From the NCBI GenBank assembly GCA_038748065.1, contig JBCDJG010000019.1:1-64000 (forward strand): 64,000 bases of DNA, written 5' to 3'. A program made the position numbers and the translations under genes. The DNA comes from JBCDJG01 sp038748065 (lineage in GTDB: Bacteria > Pseudomonadota > Gammaproteobacteria > Pseudomonadales > Halieaceae). The notes under the pieces were generated by a model. That model saw only the letters and a program-made list of their open reading frames with translations. It was not told the DNA's origin and searched no databases. The number at the start of each line of letters is the position of its first letter. Position 1 is the stretch's first letter. Shown here piece after piece: positions 17,082 to 25,553 of this stretch.

Positions 17082-18233
17082 TTAATCTGCCTGGATCACA
17101 GCGCCGCTTCCTAGCTTTGCCTCGATCTCCGATTCACTGAAGTTGAATTGCGCGAGTATCTCGCGACTATGCTGACCTACGCCAGCGGCGACGCTGCGGA
17201 TTTCACCCCGGGTGCGACTGAAGCGGGGCGCGGGCGCCGGTTGCCAGACTTCGCCGTCGTCGACGAATGTACCGCGAGCCTGGTGGTGAGGGTGATCCTT
17301 GACCTCACTGATCGCCAGCACCGGGGCGTAGCACACGGACCGTCCTGCCATGATCTCGTTCCACTCGTCCCGCGTTTTACCCTTAATGATCTCTGCCAGC
17401 CTTTGCTGCATCGCGGGCCAGTTGTCCATATCCCACTGGTTCTCGAAGTGCGCCGCATCCTCGCCAAGAACGTCGAGCAGTTCGGCGTAAAACTGGGGCT
17501 CGATGGAGCCGAGGGAAATGTACTGCGCGTCGGCGGTTTCGTAGACCTCGTAAAAGTGCGCGCCCCCGTCGAGGAAGTTAGTGCCACGCGTTTCGCGCCA
17601 GAAGCCTGCCTGCTGTGCGGCGAAGGCGCTGGCCATTAGTGTAGCGGCGCCGTCGATCATGGCAGCATCAACAACCTGGCCCTCGCCGGAGGTCTTCGCC
17701 TCCAGGATCGCGCAGACCATGCCGTAGGCGAGCATCAGGCCGCCACCGCCGAAGTCTCCGACGAGATTCAGCGGAATGGCCGGCTTTTCACCGGCGCGCC
17801 CCATGGGATGCAGGGCGCCAGCCAGGGCGATATAGTTGATGTCGTGTCCGACGTCCTTTGCCATGGGGCCGTCCTGGCCCCAGCCGGTCATGCGGCCGTA
17901 GACCAGCTTCGGGTTGCGCTCGAGGCAGACATCGGGGCCGAGCCCCAGCCGCTCCATCACGCCCGGACGATTTCCCTCCAGCAGTCCATCGGCCTGTTCG
18001 ATCATCTTAAGGACCGTATCGACGCCTTCGCCGGATTTGAGGTCGATGGATATGCAGCGCTTATTGCGGTTCAGGAAATCCAGTTTGGGGTTCTGGGCGT
18101 TGGCGAACATACTGCCCCCCGGTCGCTCAACACGGATCACTTCCGCACCCATGTCCGCCAGGGACATCGCGGCAAAAGGCCCCGGGCCGATGCCGGATAT
18201 CTCGATAATGGTCAGGCCTTTAAGTGGTCCCAT
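17082..18233 (-). CDS. Alpha-methylacyl-CoA racemase (CaiB/BaiF superfamily)
   Basis: A 383-residue member of the CaiB/BaiF family. It opens with LKGLTIIEISGIGPGPFAAM and GAEVIRVERPGG, as in AMACR. The catalytic residues of Mycobacterium tuberculosis MCR (His126, Asp156, Glu241) correspond to His130 in VGHDINY, Asp160 in VGDFGGGG and Glu244 in GSIEPQFY, with matching spacing. This favours racemase (epimerising 2-methyl-branched acyl-CoA) over CoA-transferase. AMACR serves degradation of methyl-branched fatty acids, isoprenoids and sterol side chains. It is the first gene of the minus-strand group racemase-cupin-P450. Confidence 0.88.
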   Translation of the reverse strand: MGPLKGLTIIEISGIGPGPFAAMSLADMGAEVIRVERPGGSMFANAQNPKLDFLNRNKRCISIDLKSGEGVDTVLKMIEQADGLLEGNRPGVMERLGLGPDVCLERNPKLVYGRMTGWGQDGPMAKDVGHDINYIALAGALHPMGRAGEKPAIPLNLVGDFGGGGLMLAYGMVCAILEAKTSGEGQVVDAAMIDGAATLMASAFAAQQAGFWRETRGTNFLDGGAHFYEVYETADAQYISLGSIEPQFYAELLDVLGEDAAHFENQWDMDNWPAMQQRLAEIIKGKTRDEWNEIMAGRSVCYAPVLAISEVKDHPHHQARGTFVDDGEVWQPAPAPRFSRTRGEIRSVAAGVGQHSREILAQFNFSESEIEAKLGSGAVIQAD

Positions 18234-18334
18234 GGGGTGTCCTGAGTGCTACCAGTGCGGCAATCATGCCGCTGGCGCAAGAGGCCTGCAATGATCGGAA
18301 TTCACAGCGCGAGTGTCTTTAGCGCTCAGCGGCC

Positions 18335-18958
18335 TTAGCCGAGATCTTTGCAGATCAGCTGCTCGAAAATCAGGCGGGCTTCTTCCAGTTTGGCGAAGAC
18401 CGGGTAGCGGGCGTCGAAGGCCCAGCTCGTTGTCAGCGTGTTCAGTGTGCCAACAACGATGGTTGCCAGAATTTCCGGCGAGTAGTCGTCTTTCACATCG
18501 CCCATTTCCTTACCCATGCGGATGAGCTCGGCGAACCCGCTGATCGACGAGTCGCCCAGTGCTTTCTGCTCTTCCGGTGAACGGTTTAGCGCCGATGGCG
18601 CCTGCAGGATCAGGGTGCGGTCGATATCCTCGTAAGTCGCAAAGTTGGACTCGATATAGTCAATCATCGCCTCGAGTCTGCCCCTGGTCGTGTGATGGTT
18701 GCTGACCAGTTCTTGCAGCATGGGTGCCATGCGACTGTAGATACGTGACACGCCCAGGCCACCGAGCAGGGCATGCTTGTTGGGGAAGTAGCCGTAGAAG
18801 GTGCGGCGTGCCACGTCCGCCTCCTGGCAAATTTGCTCGATGGAGGTCTCGTCGATGCCCTGGCGCTTGAACAGGGTATAGGCTGCGTCTTCAATACGCG
18901 CCCTGATCTCTTGTTTTCGCTTCTCGCGGCGCCCTAGCGGCGCCTCAACGGCGTCCAT
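18335..18958 (-). CDS. TetR-family transcriptional regulator
   Basis: A 207-residue protein with a TetR helix-turn-helix near residues 23-60 (FKRQGIDETSIEQICQEA, then VARRTFYGYFPNKHALL) and a helical ligand-binding domain. It lies between the minus-strand racemase group and the plus-strand amidohydrolase group, with a perfect palindrome at 19002-19015 in its upstream region, so it is the likely repressor of the surrounding catabolic genes. A pathway intermediate such as an acyl-CoA would be the expected ligand, but that is inference. Confidence 0.92.
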   Translation of the reverse strand: MDAVEAPLGRREKRKQEIRARIEDAAYTLFKRQGIDETSIEQICQEADVARRTFYGYFPNKHALLGGLGVSRIYSRMAPMLQELVSNHHTTRGRLEAMIDYIESNFATYEDIDRTLILQAPSALNRSPEEQKALGDSSISGFAELIRMGKEMGDVKDDYSPEILATIVVGTLNTLTTSWAFDARYPVFAKLEEARLIFEQLICKDLG

Positions 18959-19001
18959 GAAAATTCGTTAACCCGGTTGCAATCGTCCTCGTATTAAACT
19001 A

Positions 19002-19015
19002 ATTTGTAGACAAAT
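19002..19015. promoter_or_regulatory. Palindrome, candidate TetR operator
   Basis: ATTTGT-AG-ACAAAT is a perfect 6+2+6 dyad located 43 bases before the TetR start and 89 bases before the amidohydrolase start, in the shared divergent promoter region. This size and place suit a TetR dimer site. Confidence 0.5.
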
Positions 19016-19104
19016 GTGCAAGTTTGCTCATATGTGAGGGAATTCGCACACAGCCCGTAGGGCTATTAACTCTAATATTGCTGGAATAGGTGAGCGTAAC
19101 AACC

Positions 19105-20319
19105 ATGTCAGATCGACTGCTGGTCGTATCGACAGACTGCCATGCGGGTCTGCCGATCGCCGATTACAAGCCCTATGTAGAAACCAAGTACCACGAGATG
19201 ATGGATATGGCGGTGCCCATCACGGTGGAGATGCTGGAGAAATCCGAGTCCCAGTTTCTGATTAAGGAAATTAACGATGCCTGGCGGGAGCCGATTCAGC
19301 AAGAGCTGACCGGGGCCTGGGATTACAAAGAGCGGGTGAAGATGCTGGCAAAAGATGGCATCGCAGCCGAGATCATCTTTCCCGACGGAATCACCGAACG
19401 TAACACTCCACCCTTTGGCGCGGGCCTGGGCCTGTCCCCCCGGGATATGGTGCCGGAGCTGCAGTGGGCGGGTGCTATGGCGCACAATCGCTGGCTGGCG
19501 GAGCTTTGCGCTAACGATCCGGGTCGCCATATTGGCGTCGCCTCAATTCCCTTGCTTTGGGACGTTCAGCAGGCGGTTGAAGCGGTACGCTGGTGCGTCG
19601 ACAATGGCTTGCGCGCCGTGATGATTCCCACGATGTGGTGCGAGCATGACCCCTATCACCACGTAAAGTACGATCCCTTCTGGGAGGTCTGTGAAGACCT
19701 GGGCGTCATCATTCACTTCCACTCCGGCCCAGCGCCGCACCCCGAGTATTTTGGCAAACAGTTCCCGGTCGAGGACCAGAGCGCAGAGTTACCCGGCTCT
19801 ATGGGAATCTACGTCTCCGAAGTCATGTGGTGGCTGTACCGGCCGCTGACCTTCATGATCTGGGGCGGCGTTTTTGAGCGCTTCCCGAAATTGAAAGCAA
19901 TGATCGTTGAAGGGGGTACGATGTACATGCTACCGCCCTGGCTGCGGCTGCTCGATCACAACTACACCGATGTGCACTTCTCGGCCAAGCTGGGCGACTT
20001 TCGCTCGCACCTGAGCATGGCGCCGTCCGAGTACTTCCGCCGTAACTGCGGCATTGGCGCATCCTGCATACAGCGCATCGACCTCGAAATTCGCGACGTC
20101 ATCGGCACCGACCTGATTATGTGGGGCTCAGACTTCCCGCATCCGGAAGGGACGTGGCCGAACACGGCGAAGTACTACAAAGACACGTTCTCGGGCCTGC
20201 CGGAAGAGGCTGGGCGCAAGATACTGGGCGAGAACGCCCTCGAATTCTACGGGCTGGATCGCCAGCGCCTTGGTGCGCTAGCCGAAGACATCGGCCCCCA
20301 GACCACTATTTTTCATTGA
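19105..20319 (+). CDS. Amidohydrolase-2 family metal-dependent hydrolase
   Basis: A 404-residue TIM-barrel hydrolase of the amidohydrolase-2 family. Metal ligands are suggested by STDCHAG at the N-terminus, IIHFHSGPAPHPEYFG in the middle, and GSDFPHPEGTWP near the C-terminus. Related enzymes decarboxylate aromatic acids or hydrolyse C-C and C-N bonds. ATG 19105 is preferred over GTG 19090 because AGGTGAG lies at a workable distance before it. It is the first gene of the plus-strand group amidohydrolase, Rieske oxygenase, SDR, ADC-like protein. Confidence 0.88.
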   Translation: MSDRLLVVSTDCHAGLPIADYKPYVETKYHEMMDMAVPITVEMLEKSESQFLIKEINDAWREPIQQELTGAWDYKERVKMLAKDGIAAEIIFPDGITERNTPPFGAGLGLSPRDMVPELQWAGAMAHNRWLAELCANDPGRHIGVASIPLLWDVQQAVEAVRWCVDNGLRAVMIPTMWCEHDPYHHVKYDPFWEVCEDLGVIIHFHSGPAPHPEYFGKQFPVEDQSAELPGSMGIYVSEVMWWLYRPLTFMIWGGVFERFPKLKAMIVEGGTMYMLPPWLRLLDHNYTDVHFSAKLGDFRSHLSMAPSEYFRRNCGIGASCIQRIDLEIRDVIGTDLIMWGSDFPHPEGTWPNTAKYYKDTFSGLPEEAGRKILGENALEFYGLDRQRLGALAEDIGPQTTIFH

Positions 20320-20350
20320 GCACGTCAGCAAGACGTAACAGGAGAACAGC

Positions 20351-21322
20351 ATGAGCATCGTTGAAGCCTGCGAATCGAAAACCAACTCAACCCCGGATTT
20401 CCCGATGGGTTGGTACTCGGTGGCACGCTCCCATGAGCTGCGCATTGGCCAGGTCCAGGAAGTGGAAGCCTTTGACCGGAAGTTGGTCCTCTACCGCACC
20501 CGCTCCGGCGTTCCCGTTCTGCAGGATGCCTATTGTCCGCACCTGGGCGCGAACCTGGCCGTTGAGGGTCGAGTGATTGGTGAGACGATTCAGTGCCCCT
20601 TCCACGGCTGGCAGTACGGCGTGGATGGCATGTGCGAGCACATTCCCTACAGCGAGAAAATCCCGGAGCGCGCCCGACTGCGCACCTGGCACACTGACGA
20701 GAAAAACGGCGAGGTCTACATGTGGTTCCACCCGGAAAACACCGCGCCCCAGTGGGACCTGCCAGAGCTTCCGGAACTCGGTGACCCCAACTGGACCGAG
20801 CCCATGTACCACGACCACCTGGTGCCGGCCCACGTTCAGGACATCTGCGAAAACTCCTGTGATCCGGTGCATTTCCAATACGTGCACGGCCAGGCCAACG
20901 TGCCGGACTCCGAAGTGACCATCGATCCGGATGGACGCACCATGCACCTGCACTCGGAAATGAAAGATGTGGCTAACCCGAATCACCTGCATGCCACGAC
21001 CTACAGCCCTGGCTTTGCCCAGGTGCGCACCACCTACGGGCCGGGCGCTGAGATGATCATGTACAACAGCCCCCAGGCCATCAATCGCAACGAAACGCTC
21101 ATGCGCTGGACGCTGATCGTGCGCAAGGAGATCGAAGATCTGGCGGGCGACCAGGTCATGAAGGGCATTATCGATGGCCTGGGCGATGACTATCCGATCT
21201 GGGCCAACAAAGTGCACAAGCGCCGCCCGGTATTTTGTGAGGGTGACAAGACCCTGGTGACCTTCCGCAAGTGGGTGCGCCAGTTCTACGTTACGTCTGA
21301 AGACAAGCGGATCAGCGCCTGA
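20351..21322 (+). CDS. Rieske non-heme iron oxygenase, KshA-like
   Basis: A 323-residue oxygenase subunit. The Rieske [2Fe-2S] site is Cys62-Pro-His64 and Cys82-x2-His85. The catalytic iron site is in ENSCDPVHFQYVHG (His174, His179) with an upstream Asp/Asn. The single-subunit size and the layout recall 3-ketosteroid 9-alpha-hydroxylase KshA and related monooxygenases. A reductase partner is not encoded nearby. Well-spaced AGGAGAACAGC precedes the start. Its stop overlaps the start of the SDR gene (TGATG), so the two are translationally coupled. Confidence 0.92.
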   Translation: MSIVEACESKTNSTPDFPMGWYSVARSHELRIGQVQEVEAFDRKLVLYRTRSGVPVLQDAYCPHLGANLAVEGRVIGETIQCPFHGWQYGVDGMCEHIPYSEKIPERARLRTWHTDEKNGEVYMWFHPENTAPQWDLPELPELGDPNWTEPMYHDHLVPAHVQDICENSCDPVHFQYVHGQANVPDSEVTIDPDGRTMHLHSEMKDVANPNHLHATTYSPGFAQVRTTYGPGAEMIMYNSPQAINRNETLMRWTLIVRKEIEDLAGDQVMKGIIDGLGDDYPIWANKVHKRRPVFCEGDKTLVTFRKWVRQFYVTSEDKRISA

Positions 21323-22200
21323 TGCAGGATTTCAACGCGAAGGTCGCCGTGATTACCGGCGGCGCAAGCGGTGTCGGCCGCTCTCTCGCCTTTGCCCTTG
21401 GGCGCCGCGGCGCCCACATCGTCGTGGGCGATGTCGATGCCGCCGCGATGGACGCTATTGGCGGTGACCTCGCGGCCGAGGATATCGAATGCGTGGTCCA
21501 GCGTTGTGACGTGACTGACGTAGACAGCCTGAACGCCCTGGCGGACAAAGCGGTCGATGCCTTCGGCGGCATTGATCTCGTTTTCGCCAACGCCGGCATC
21601 GGCGCTGGCGAGACCGGTGCTATGTGGGACTATTCCGAGAAGGATTGGCAGTGGTGCCTGAACGTGAATGTGTGGGGCGTGATCAACTCGATCCGCGCGT
21701 TCATGCCGCGCCTGGTGGCTTCCGGTAAGCCGGCCCATTTCGTCGTCACCGGCTCTGGCAATGGTGCTTACACGATCCTGCCTGACGCGCCGATCTACAC
21801 GGCGAGCAAGGCCGCCGTGCACGCGATCACCGAGAACCTGCACTACCAGGTTCAGGCGGGCGGCCTGCCGGTGAAGGTCAGCGCGCTCTTCCCCGGCCCC
21901 CATGTGGTTGACACTGGCCTGTTTAACTCCGGCCGAGTGCGCCCGGAGGACCTCAAGAAAGATGTCGAAGGTAACGAATCCGGCATCAACTCCGTGGATG
22001 ACATGAAAAAGATGTGCGAAGAGTTCGGCATCGAACTGCAGGTTACGCATCCGGACGAAGTGGCCGAGATGGCGTTGAAAGGCCTGGAAGAGGATGCCTT
22101 CTGGCTGCTGGAAACCACAGCCGATACTGACGCCAAGATTCGCGCTCGCGCGGACATGATACTGAACCGAGACACCCCCGTGCCCGCCACCTTGGGCTAA
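21322..22200 (+). CDS. SDR family oxidoreductase
   Basis: A 292-residue short-chain dehydrogenase with cofactor motif TGGASGVGRS (residues 12-21), an NAGIG motif, catalytic Ser in VTGSGNGAY, and YTASKAA as the active-site Tyr-x3-Lys. The ATG overlaps the stop of the Rieske oxygenase gene by one base, implying it oxidises or reduces a product of that enzyme. The C-terminus is extended by about 40 residues compared with the shortest SDRs. Confidence 0.92.
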   Translation: MQDFNAKVAVITGGASGVGRSLAFALGRRGAHIVVGDVDAAAMDAIGGDLAAEDIECVVQRCDVTDVDSLNALADKAVDAFGGIDLVFANAGIGAGETGAMWDYSEKDWQWCLNVNVWGVINSIRAFMPRLVASGKPAHFVVTGSGNGAYTILPDAPIYTASKAAVHAITENLHYQVQAGGLPVKVSALFPGPHVVDTGLFNSGRVRPEDLKKDVEGNESGINSVDDMKKMCEEFGIELQVTHPDEVAEMALKGLEEDAFWLLETTADTDAKIRARADMILNRDTPVPATLG

Positions 22201-22238
22201 CAGATTCACTCACATCGCAGAGCGAGAGGAATAACATC

Positions 22239-23018
22239 ATGACAAACGAAACAGGTGCACCCCAGGGCAATACCGGGGATATCGTCAACTGGCCAATGCT
22301 GAAGGTCGTCTACAAGACGGACCCGGACAAGATCGCGGCGCTGCTGCCCCCCGGCATCGAGCCCGGCAAGAACCCCCACGTCACCCTGACCTTCTACAAT
22401 TTCCCCGTGCCGGACGAACCCGAGTACGGCATCCTCCAAACCATCGACGCCATCTATGACGGCATCGAAGGTGAGTATGCGCTGGGCTACGGCATTGATC
22501 AGGAGTCTGCCATTTTCGGCAGCCAGGAAATGAACGGCCAGCCCAAGTACCCCTGCGAGACCCACTATTACCGCCTCGGCCCTCAGGTCACGGCCCGCTG
22601 CACCCACCAGGGCTACACCTTCGCCGAATTCAAGGGCGTCTCAACCGGCCCCGTCGACCCGCTGCCCGAGCACGACATGCACGAGTGGTGGATTAAAGCC
22701 TCCCGCGCCGTGAGCGTCGGCGGCCCGGCCACCGGTTTCGACTTCCCGCCCCACGTGGTCCACGTGCGCAGCCGTTACGGCACCGCCTGGCGCGAAGAAG
22801 TGCAGGGCGAACTGCTGCTGCGTGATTCCCCCTGGGATCCGCTGGCCAGCCAGTTGCCCATGCGCGAGCAAGTATCTGCCCACCTCTGGTGGCCGATCTT
22901 CCTGGACCGCGAAATAAAGCTCGCCGGCCCCCTGGATCCCGAAGGCTTCCTGCCCTTCGCCGATACCATCTCTGGCTCTCGCTGGCCCGGCACCAACGGC
23001 GGGCCCAAGCGCGGCTAA
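22239..23018 (+). CDS. Acetoacetate decarboxylase-like protein
   Basis: A 259-residue protein of the acetoacetate decarboxylase superfamily. The N-terminal LPPGIEPG, the strand VTLTFYNFPVP, and Lys103 in NGQPKYPCE, at the place of the Schiff-base lysine of ADC, support this. Many family members do not decarboxylate acetoacetate but use the lysine for other aldol or decarboxylase chemistry. The start follows GAGAGGAATAACATC. It is the last enzyme gene of the plus-strand catabolic group, 38 bases behind the SDR. Confidence 0.85.
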   Translation: MTNETGAPQGNTGDIVNWPMLKVVYKTDPDKIAALLPPGIEPGKNPHVTLTFYNFPVPDEPEYGILQTIDAIYDGIEGEYALGYGIDQESAIFGSQEMNGQPKYPCETHYYRLGPQVTARCTHQGYTFAEFKGVSTGPVDPLPEHDMHEWWIKASRAVSVGGPATGFDFPPHVVHVRSRYGTAWREEVQGELLLRDSPWDPLASQLPMREQVSAHLWWPIFLDREIKLAGPLDPEGFLPFADTISGSRWPGTNGGPKRG

Positions 23019-23078
23019 CACACCTCAGCCCTAAACCAGCTCCTCGATCGAATTTAGGCTCGGTCGAGGCGCTGGGGG

Positions 23079-23170
23079 CGGGGGCCCGCTTCCAAGACCG
23101 TGCGAGCCATGGAAGGCGAGCCCGAGCATACACGGACGTACCTGCTGCGTGTCTTGGAAGCGGGCCCCCG
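23079..23170. repeat. Compact intergenic element with 20-bp terminal inverted repeats
   Basis: CGGGGGCCCGCTTCCAAGAC (23079-23098) is repeated in perfect inverse at 23151-23170; outside it the pairing continues in part (GGCGCTGG at 23068 with CCAGCGCC at 23173). The 52-base interior holds a GCCATGGAAGGC mini-hairpin. The structure looks like a non-coding, REP/MITE-like dispersed element rather than part of either neighbour. I see no second copy in the window. Confidence 0.7.
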
Positions 23171-23187
23171 TGGCCAGCGCCGTGCAG

Positions 23188-24381
23188 ATGAACCCAAACC
23201 TGAGTAGTCGAATCAGACACTGGATCCCTGCGCTGGCGGGGATGACCTGCCTGGGCCTGGGCGCCGGCCTCGTCGGCATCTACGGCTTTTTCGTAGACCA
23301 CCTGTCAAAAGAATTCGACGTCGGTGTCGCCACCCTGAACATTGCCCCCGTGGCACTGCTGTTAGTCCCCGGTTTTGTGGCGCCCTTCGTTGGCAGGCTG
23401 GTTGACCGGGTGCCCATCAGGCGTCTGCTACTGAGCGGCGCGACACTCGCGATGCTGTCACTGTTTCTGGTGAGTCGCTCGCCTACCCTCGCCCTGGCAG
23501 GGTTGTGCTTTTTGGGCTTTGCTGCGGGCCTGACACTCTATGGCCCGGTGGCGGTCAACAGCATGCTCGTAAAACTCTACGAGGGCCAGGAGGCGCGTGC
23601 GCTGGCAATCGCCGCCATCGGCATCAGCCTGGCGACAGCGGTTTTGCCGCCGCTGGTCGGCAACCTGTTGGGCAGCCTTGACTGGCGGACCACCCTGGCA
23701 ACGCTGTCGGTCGGCCTGGGTCTGCTGCTGTGGCTCGTGATTCTTGTCGGTATTCCCGCCGGCGTTGGTGCGAGTCAGGCGAGCGCTGACGAGACCACTG
23801 GCAACAAGGACCCTGCGCTTTACCGGCAGCGAACCTTCTGGCTGATTGGGCTCGGTATCGCACTGGGCTTTAACGCCGCCATGGTTCTCGCAATTTGCTA
23901 CCCGCCCCATTTTATGGCCGAGGGCTACACCGCGGTGCAGGCCGGTTGGTTTCTGGCATTCACTGGTATCGCGGGCCTGGTAGGCAAGGCGGTGGTCGCC
24001 GGCATCGGTGAGTCTCTGAAGATGCAAGCCAAGTTTCTGGTAGGCGGCTTACTGTTGCTGCAGGCGAGCGGGCTCTTCCTGCTGTTAAATGCGGGGGGCC
24101 AGGGGGCCGTGTTGCTAGCCCTGGCGATGCTGGGTTCCGCCGGCGGAGCCTTTCTGCCGATGCATTCCTACATTAATAGCCGTTACTACCCACCAGAGAA
24201 AATTGGTCGGGTGACTGGTGCACAGATGCCACTGTTTTTACCCTTTGCTCTGGTCGGTCCGCCCCTGGCAGGGTATGTATTCGACCAGAGCGGCAGCTAC
24301 CAATGGGTGTTGACTGCGCTGGTTGCGGTGTTGGTGCTCGGCAGCTGTCTCTTTTTCCTACTGCCCAGGCCGCGGGACTGA
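23188..24381 (+). CDS. MFS transporter
   Basis: A 397-residue major facilitator with twelve predicted hydrophobic helices and the MFS loop GRLVDRVPIRR after helix 2. It resembles the oxalate/monocarboxylate-type branch (IYGFFVDHLSKEFDV near the N-terminus). The start is uncertain: ATG 23188 lies just outside the inverted-repeat element, and ATG 23242 is another choice. The frame stays open upstream through the repeat, which should not be taken as coding. It follows the catabolic enzymes on the same strand and probably imports the substrate or exports a product, though the repeat separates it from them. Confidence 0.85.
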   Translation: MNPNLSSRIRHWIPALAGMTCLGLGAGLVGIYGFFVDHLSKEFDVGVATLNIAPVALLLVPGFVAPFVGRLVDRVPIRRLLLSGATLAMLSLFLVSRSPTLALAGLCFLGFAAGLTLYGPVAVNSMLVKLYEGQEARALAIAAIGISLATAVLPPLVGNLLGSLDWRTTLATLSVGLGLLLWLVILVGIPAGVGASQASADETTGNKDPALYRQRTFWLIGLGIALGFNAAMVLAICYPPHFMAEGYTAVQAGWFLAFTGIAGLVGKAVVAGIGESLKMQAKFLVGGLLLLQASGLFLLLNAGGQGAVLLALAMLGSAGGAFLPMHSYINSRYYPPEKIGRVTGAQMPLFLPFALVGPPLAGYVFDQSGSYQWVLTALVAVLVLGSCLFFLLPRPRD

Positions 24382-24442
24382 TTAACGCCCTGACTTGACG
24401 TTGCGTGGCCAAAAGCACTAGCGTTGTCGCCATACCAATGCC

Positions 24443-25297
24443 ATGGGCGATACCTTGATTAAAAAAATTCTCATTGGCGTGGTGGTTCTGCTGCTGGGCG
24501 CGGCAGGTGCGGTCTACTACGAATTGAAGAGCTCCGGCCTTATGCGAGACCCGGTTTACGATACTGTCGCGCCGGCAATACCAGAACTTGCGCGCCCGGC
24601 CATCCTGGTCTTACACAAGACGAATGGCTTCATCCATAAGGAAGGTTTGCCGGCCGCGACGGCCATGCTGGAAGAGCTTGCCGCTGAAAACGAATGGCAC
24701 CTCTATCAGACGGATAATGCGGCGTCCCACAACGCGGCAGACCTCGCGCGCTTCGACGCGGTCATCTGGAACAACACTTCCGGCGATATTCTGACCCCTG
24801 AGCAGCGAACTGACTTCAAGGCCTGGTTGGAGCAGGGTGGGCAATGGCTGGGCTTACACGCTGCCGGCGGTGATCCTTCCTACGAGTGGCAGTGGTACAT
24901 GGAGGCCTTGATTGGCGCCCAGTTTATAGGACACACCATGTCACCTCAGTTCCAGGATGCCGATGTGCTGACCGTGGAGCCTTCCAGCCTGACCGCCCAC
25001 CTGGCGTCGCCCTGGCGGATTGCGCAGGAGGAGTGGTACGCCTTCGATCGCAATCCTCGTAATACCGGCTCCACCATACTGCTGGCGATGGATGAGTCAT
25101 CCTACGATACTGAAGAGCTGTTTTTTCCTGACCCTTCAATGCCCGGGGAGCACCCTATCGCCTGGATGCATGCGATCGGAGAGGGCCGCGCTATCTATAA
25201 CGCCATTGGCCACACTGCCGTTACCTATGCCCTGCCCGAGTACCGGCAGTTTGTTGTCGCCGCGGTTGAGCTTATGCTGGCAAGCGGGCGTGAGTAA
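24443..25297 (+). CDS. ThuA-like domain protein, membrane-anchored
   Basis: A 284-residue protein. Residues 6-26 form an N-terminal membrane anchor, and the rest is a ThuA (trehalose-utilisation-like) glutamine-amidotransferase-type fold: ILVLHKTNGFIHKEG, VIWNNTSGDILTPEQ, GLHAAGGDP and the terminal HTAVTYALPEYRQFV. ThuA proteins accompany sugar oxidation genes; the reaction is not well settled. It overlaps the following small gene by 8 bases and heads a four-gene operon with a GMC oxidoreductase. Confidence 0.87.
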   Translation: MGDTLIKKILIGVVVLLLGAAGAVYYELKSSGLMRDPVYDTVAPAIPELARPAILVLHKTNGFIHKEGLPAATAMLEELAAENEWHLYQTDNAASHNAADLARFDAVIWNNTSGDILTPEQRTDFKAWLEQGGQWLGLHAAGGDPSYEWQWYMEALIGAQFIGHTMSPQFQDADVLTVEPSSLTAHLASPWRIAQEEWYAFDRNPRNTGSTILLAMDESSYDTEELFFPDPSMPGEHPIAWMHAIGEGRAIYNAIGHTAVTYALPEYRQFVVAAVELMLASGRE

Positions 25298-25553
25298 GGG
25301 CCTGCTTAAGGGGCTTGGCTGGGCGTTGGCGATCGCGCTATACCTTCGCTTCGGGTTGGAACCTACCGGTTGGTTTTTCTATGAGTTGAGCTTCAGCACG
25401 GGCGTTGATGGACTGTACTGGGGTTACAGCGTTTTTCGGGGAGCCGGCTGGGCGATGAGCCAGTGGAGCCTGCAAAACCTGTTTTGTTTGGCGGCTGGGG
25501 CCCTGGTTGGAGCGCTGGTTTTTTGGCGCACTTCGCGCAAGGAGACGCTGTGA
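25290..25553 (+). CDS. Small membrane protein in the ThuA/GMC operon
   Basis: An 87-residue protein from GTG 25290, overlapping the end of the ThuA gene by 8 bases and the start of the next gene by 4. It has one hydrophobic segment at residues 5-20 and another at about 60-78, with a Gly/Trp/Tyr-rich part between. No family recognised. Tight overlaps on both sides support that it is translated, possibly as a membrane anchor for the oxidoreductase complex. Confidence 0.6.
   Translation: MSKGLLKGLGWALAIALYLRFGLEPTGWFFYELSFSTGVDGLYWGYSVFRGAGWAMSQWSLQNLFCLAAGALVGALVFWRTSRKETL

Noticed and set aside
23149..23187. Upstream GTG start for the MFS gene
   Set aside because: It lies inside the right arm of the inverted-repeat element, so the open frame there is most likely fortuitous.
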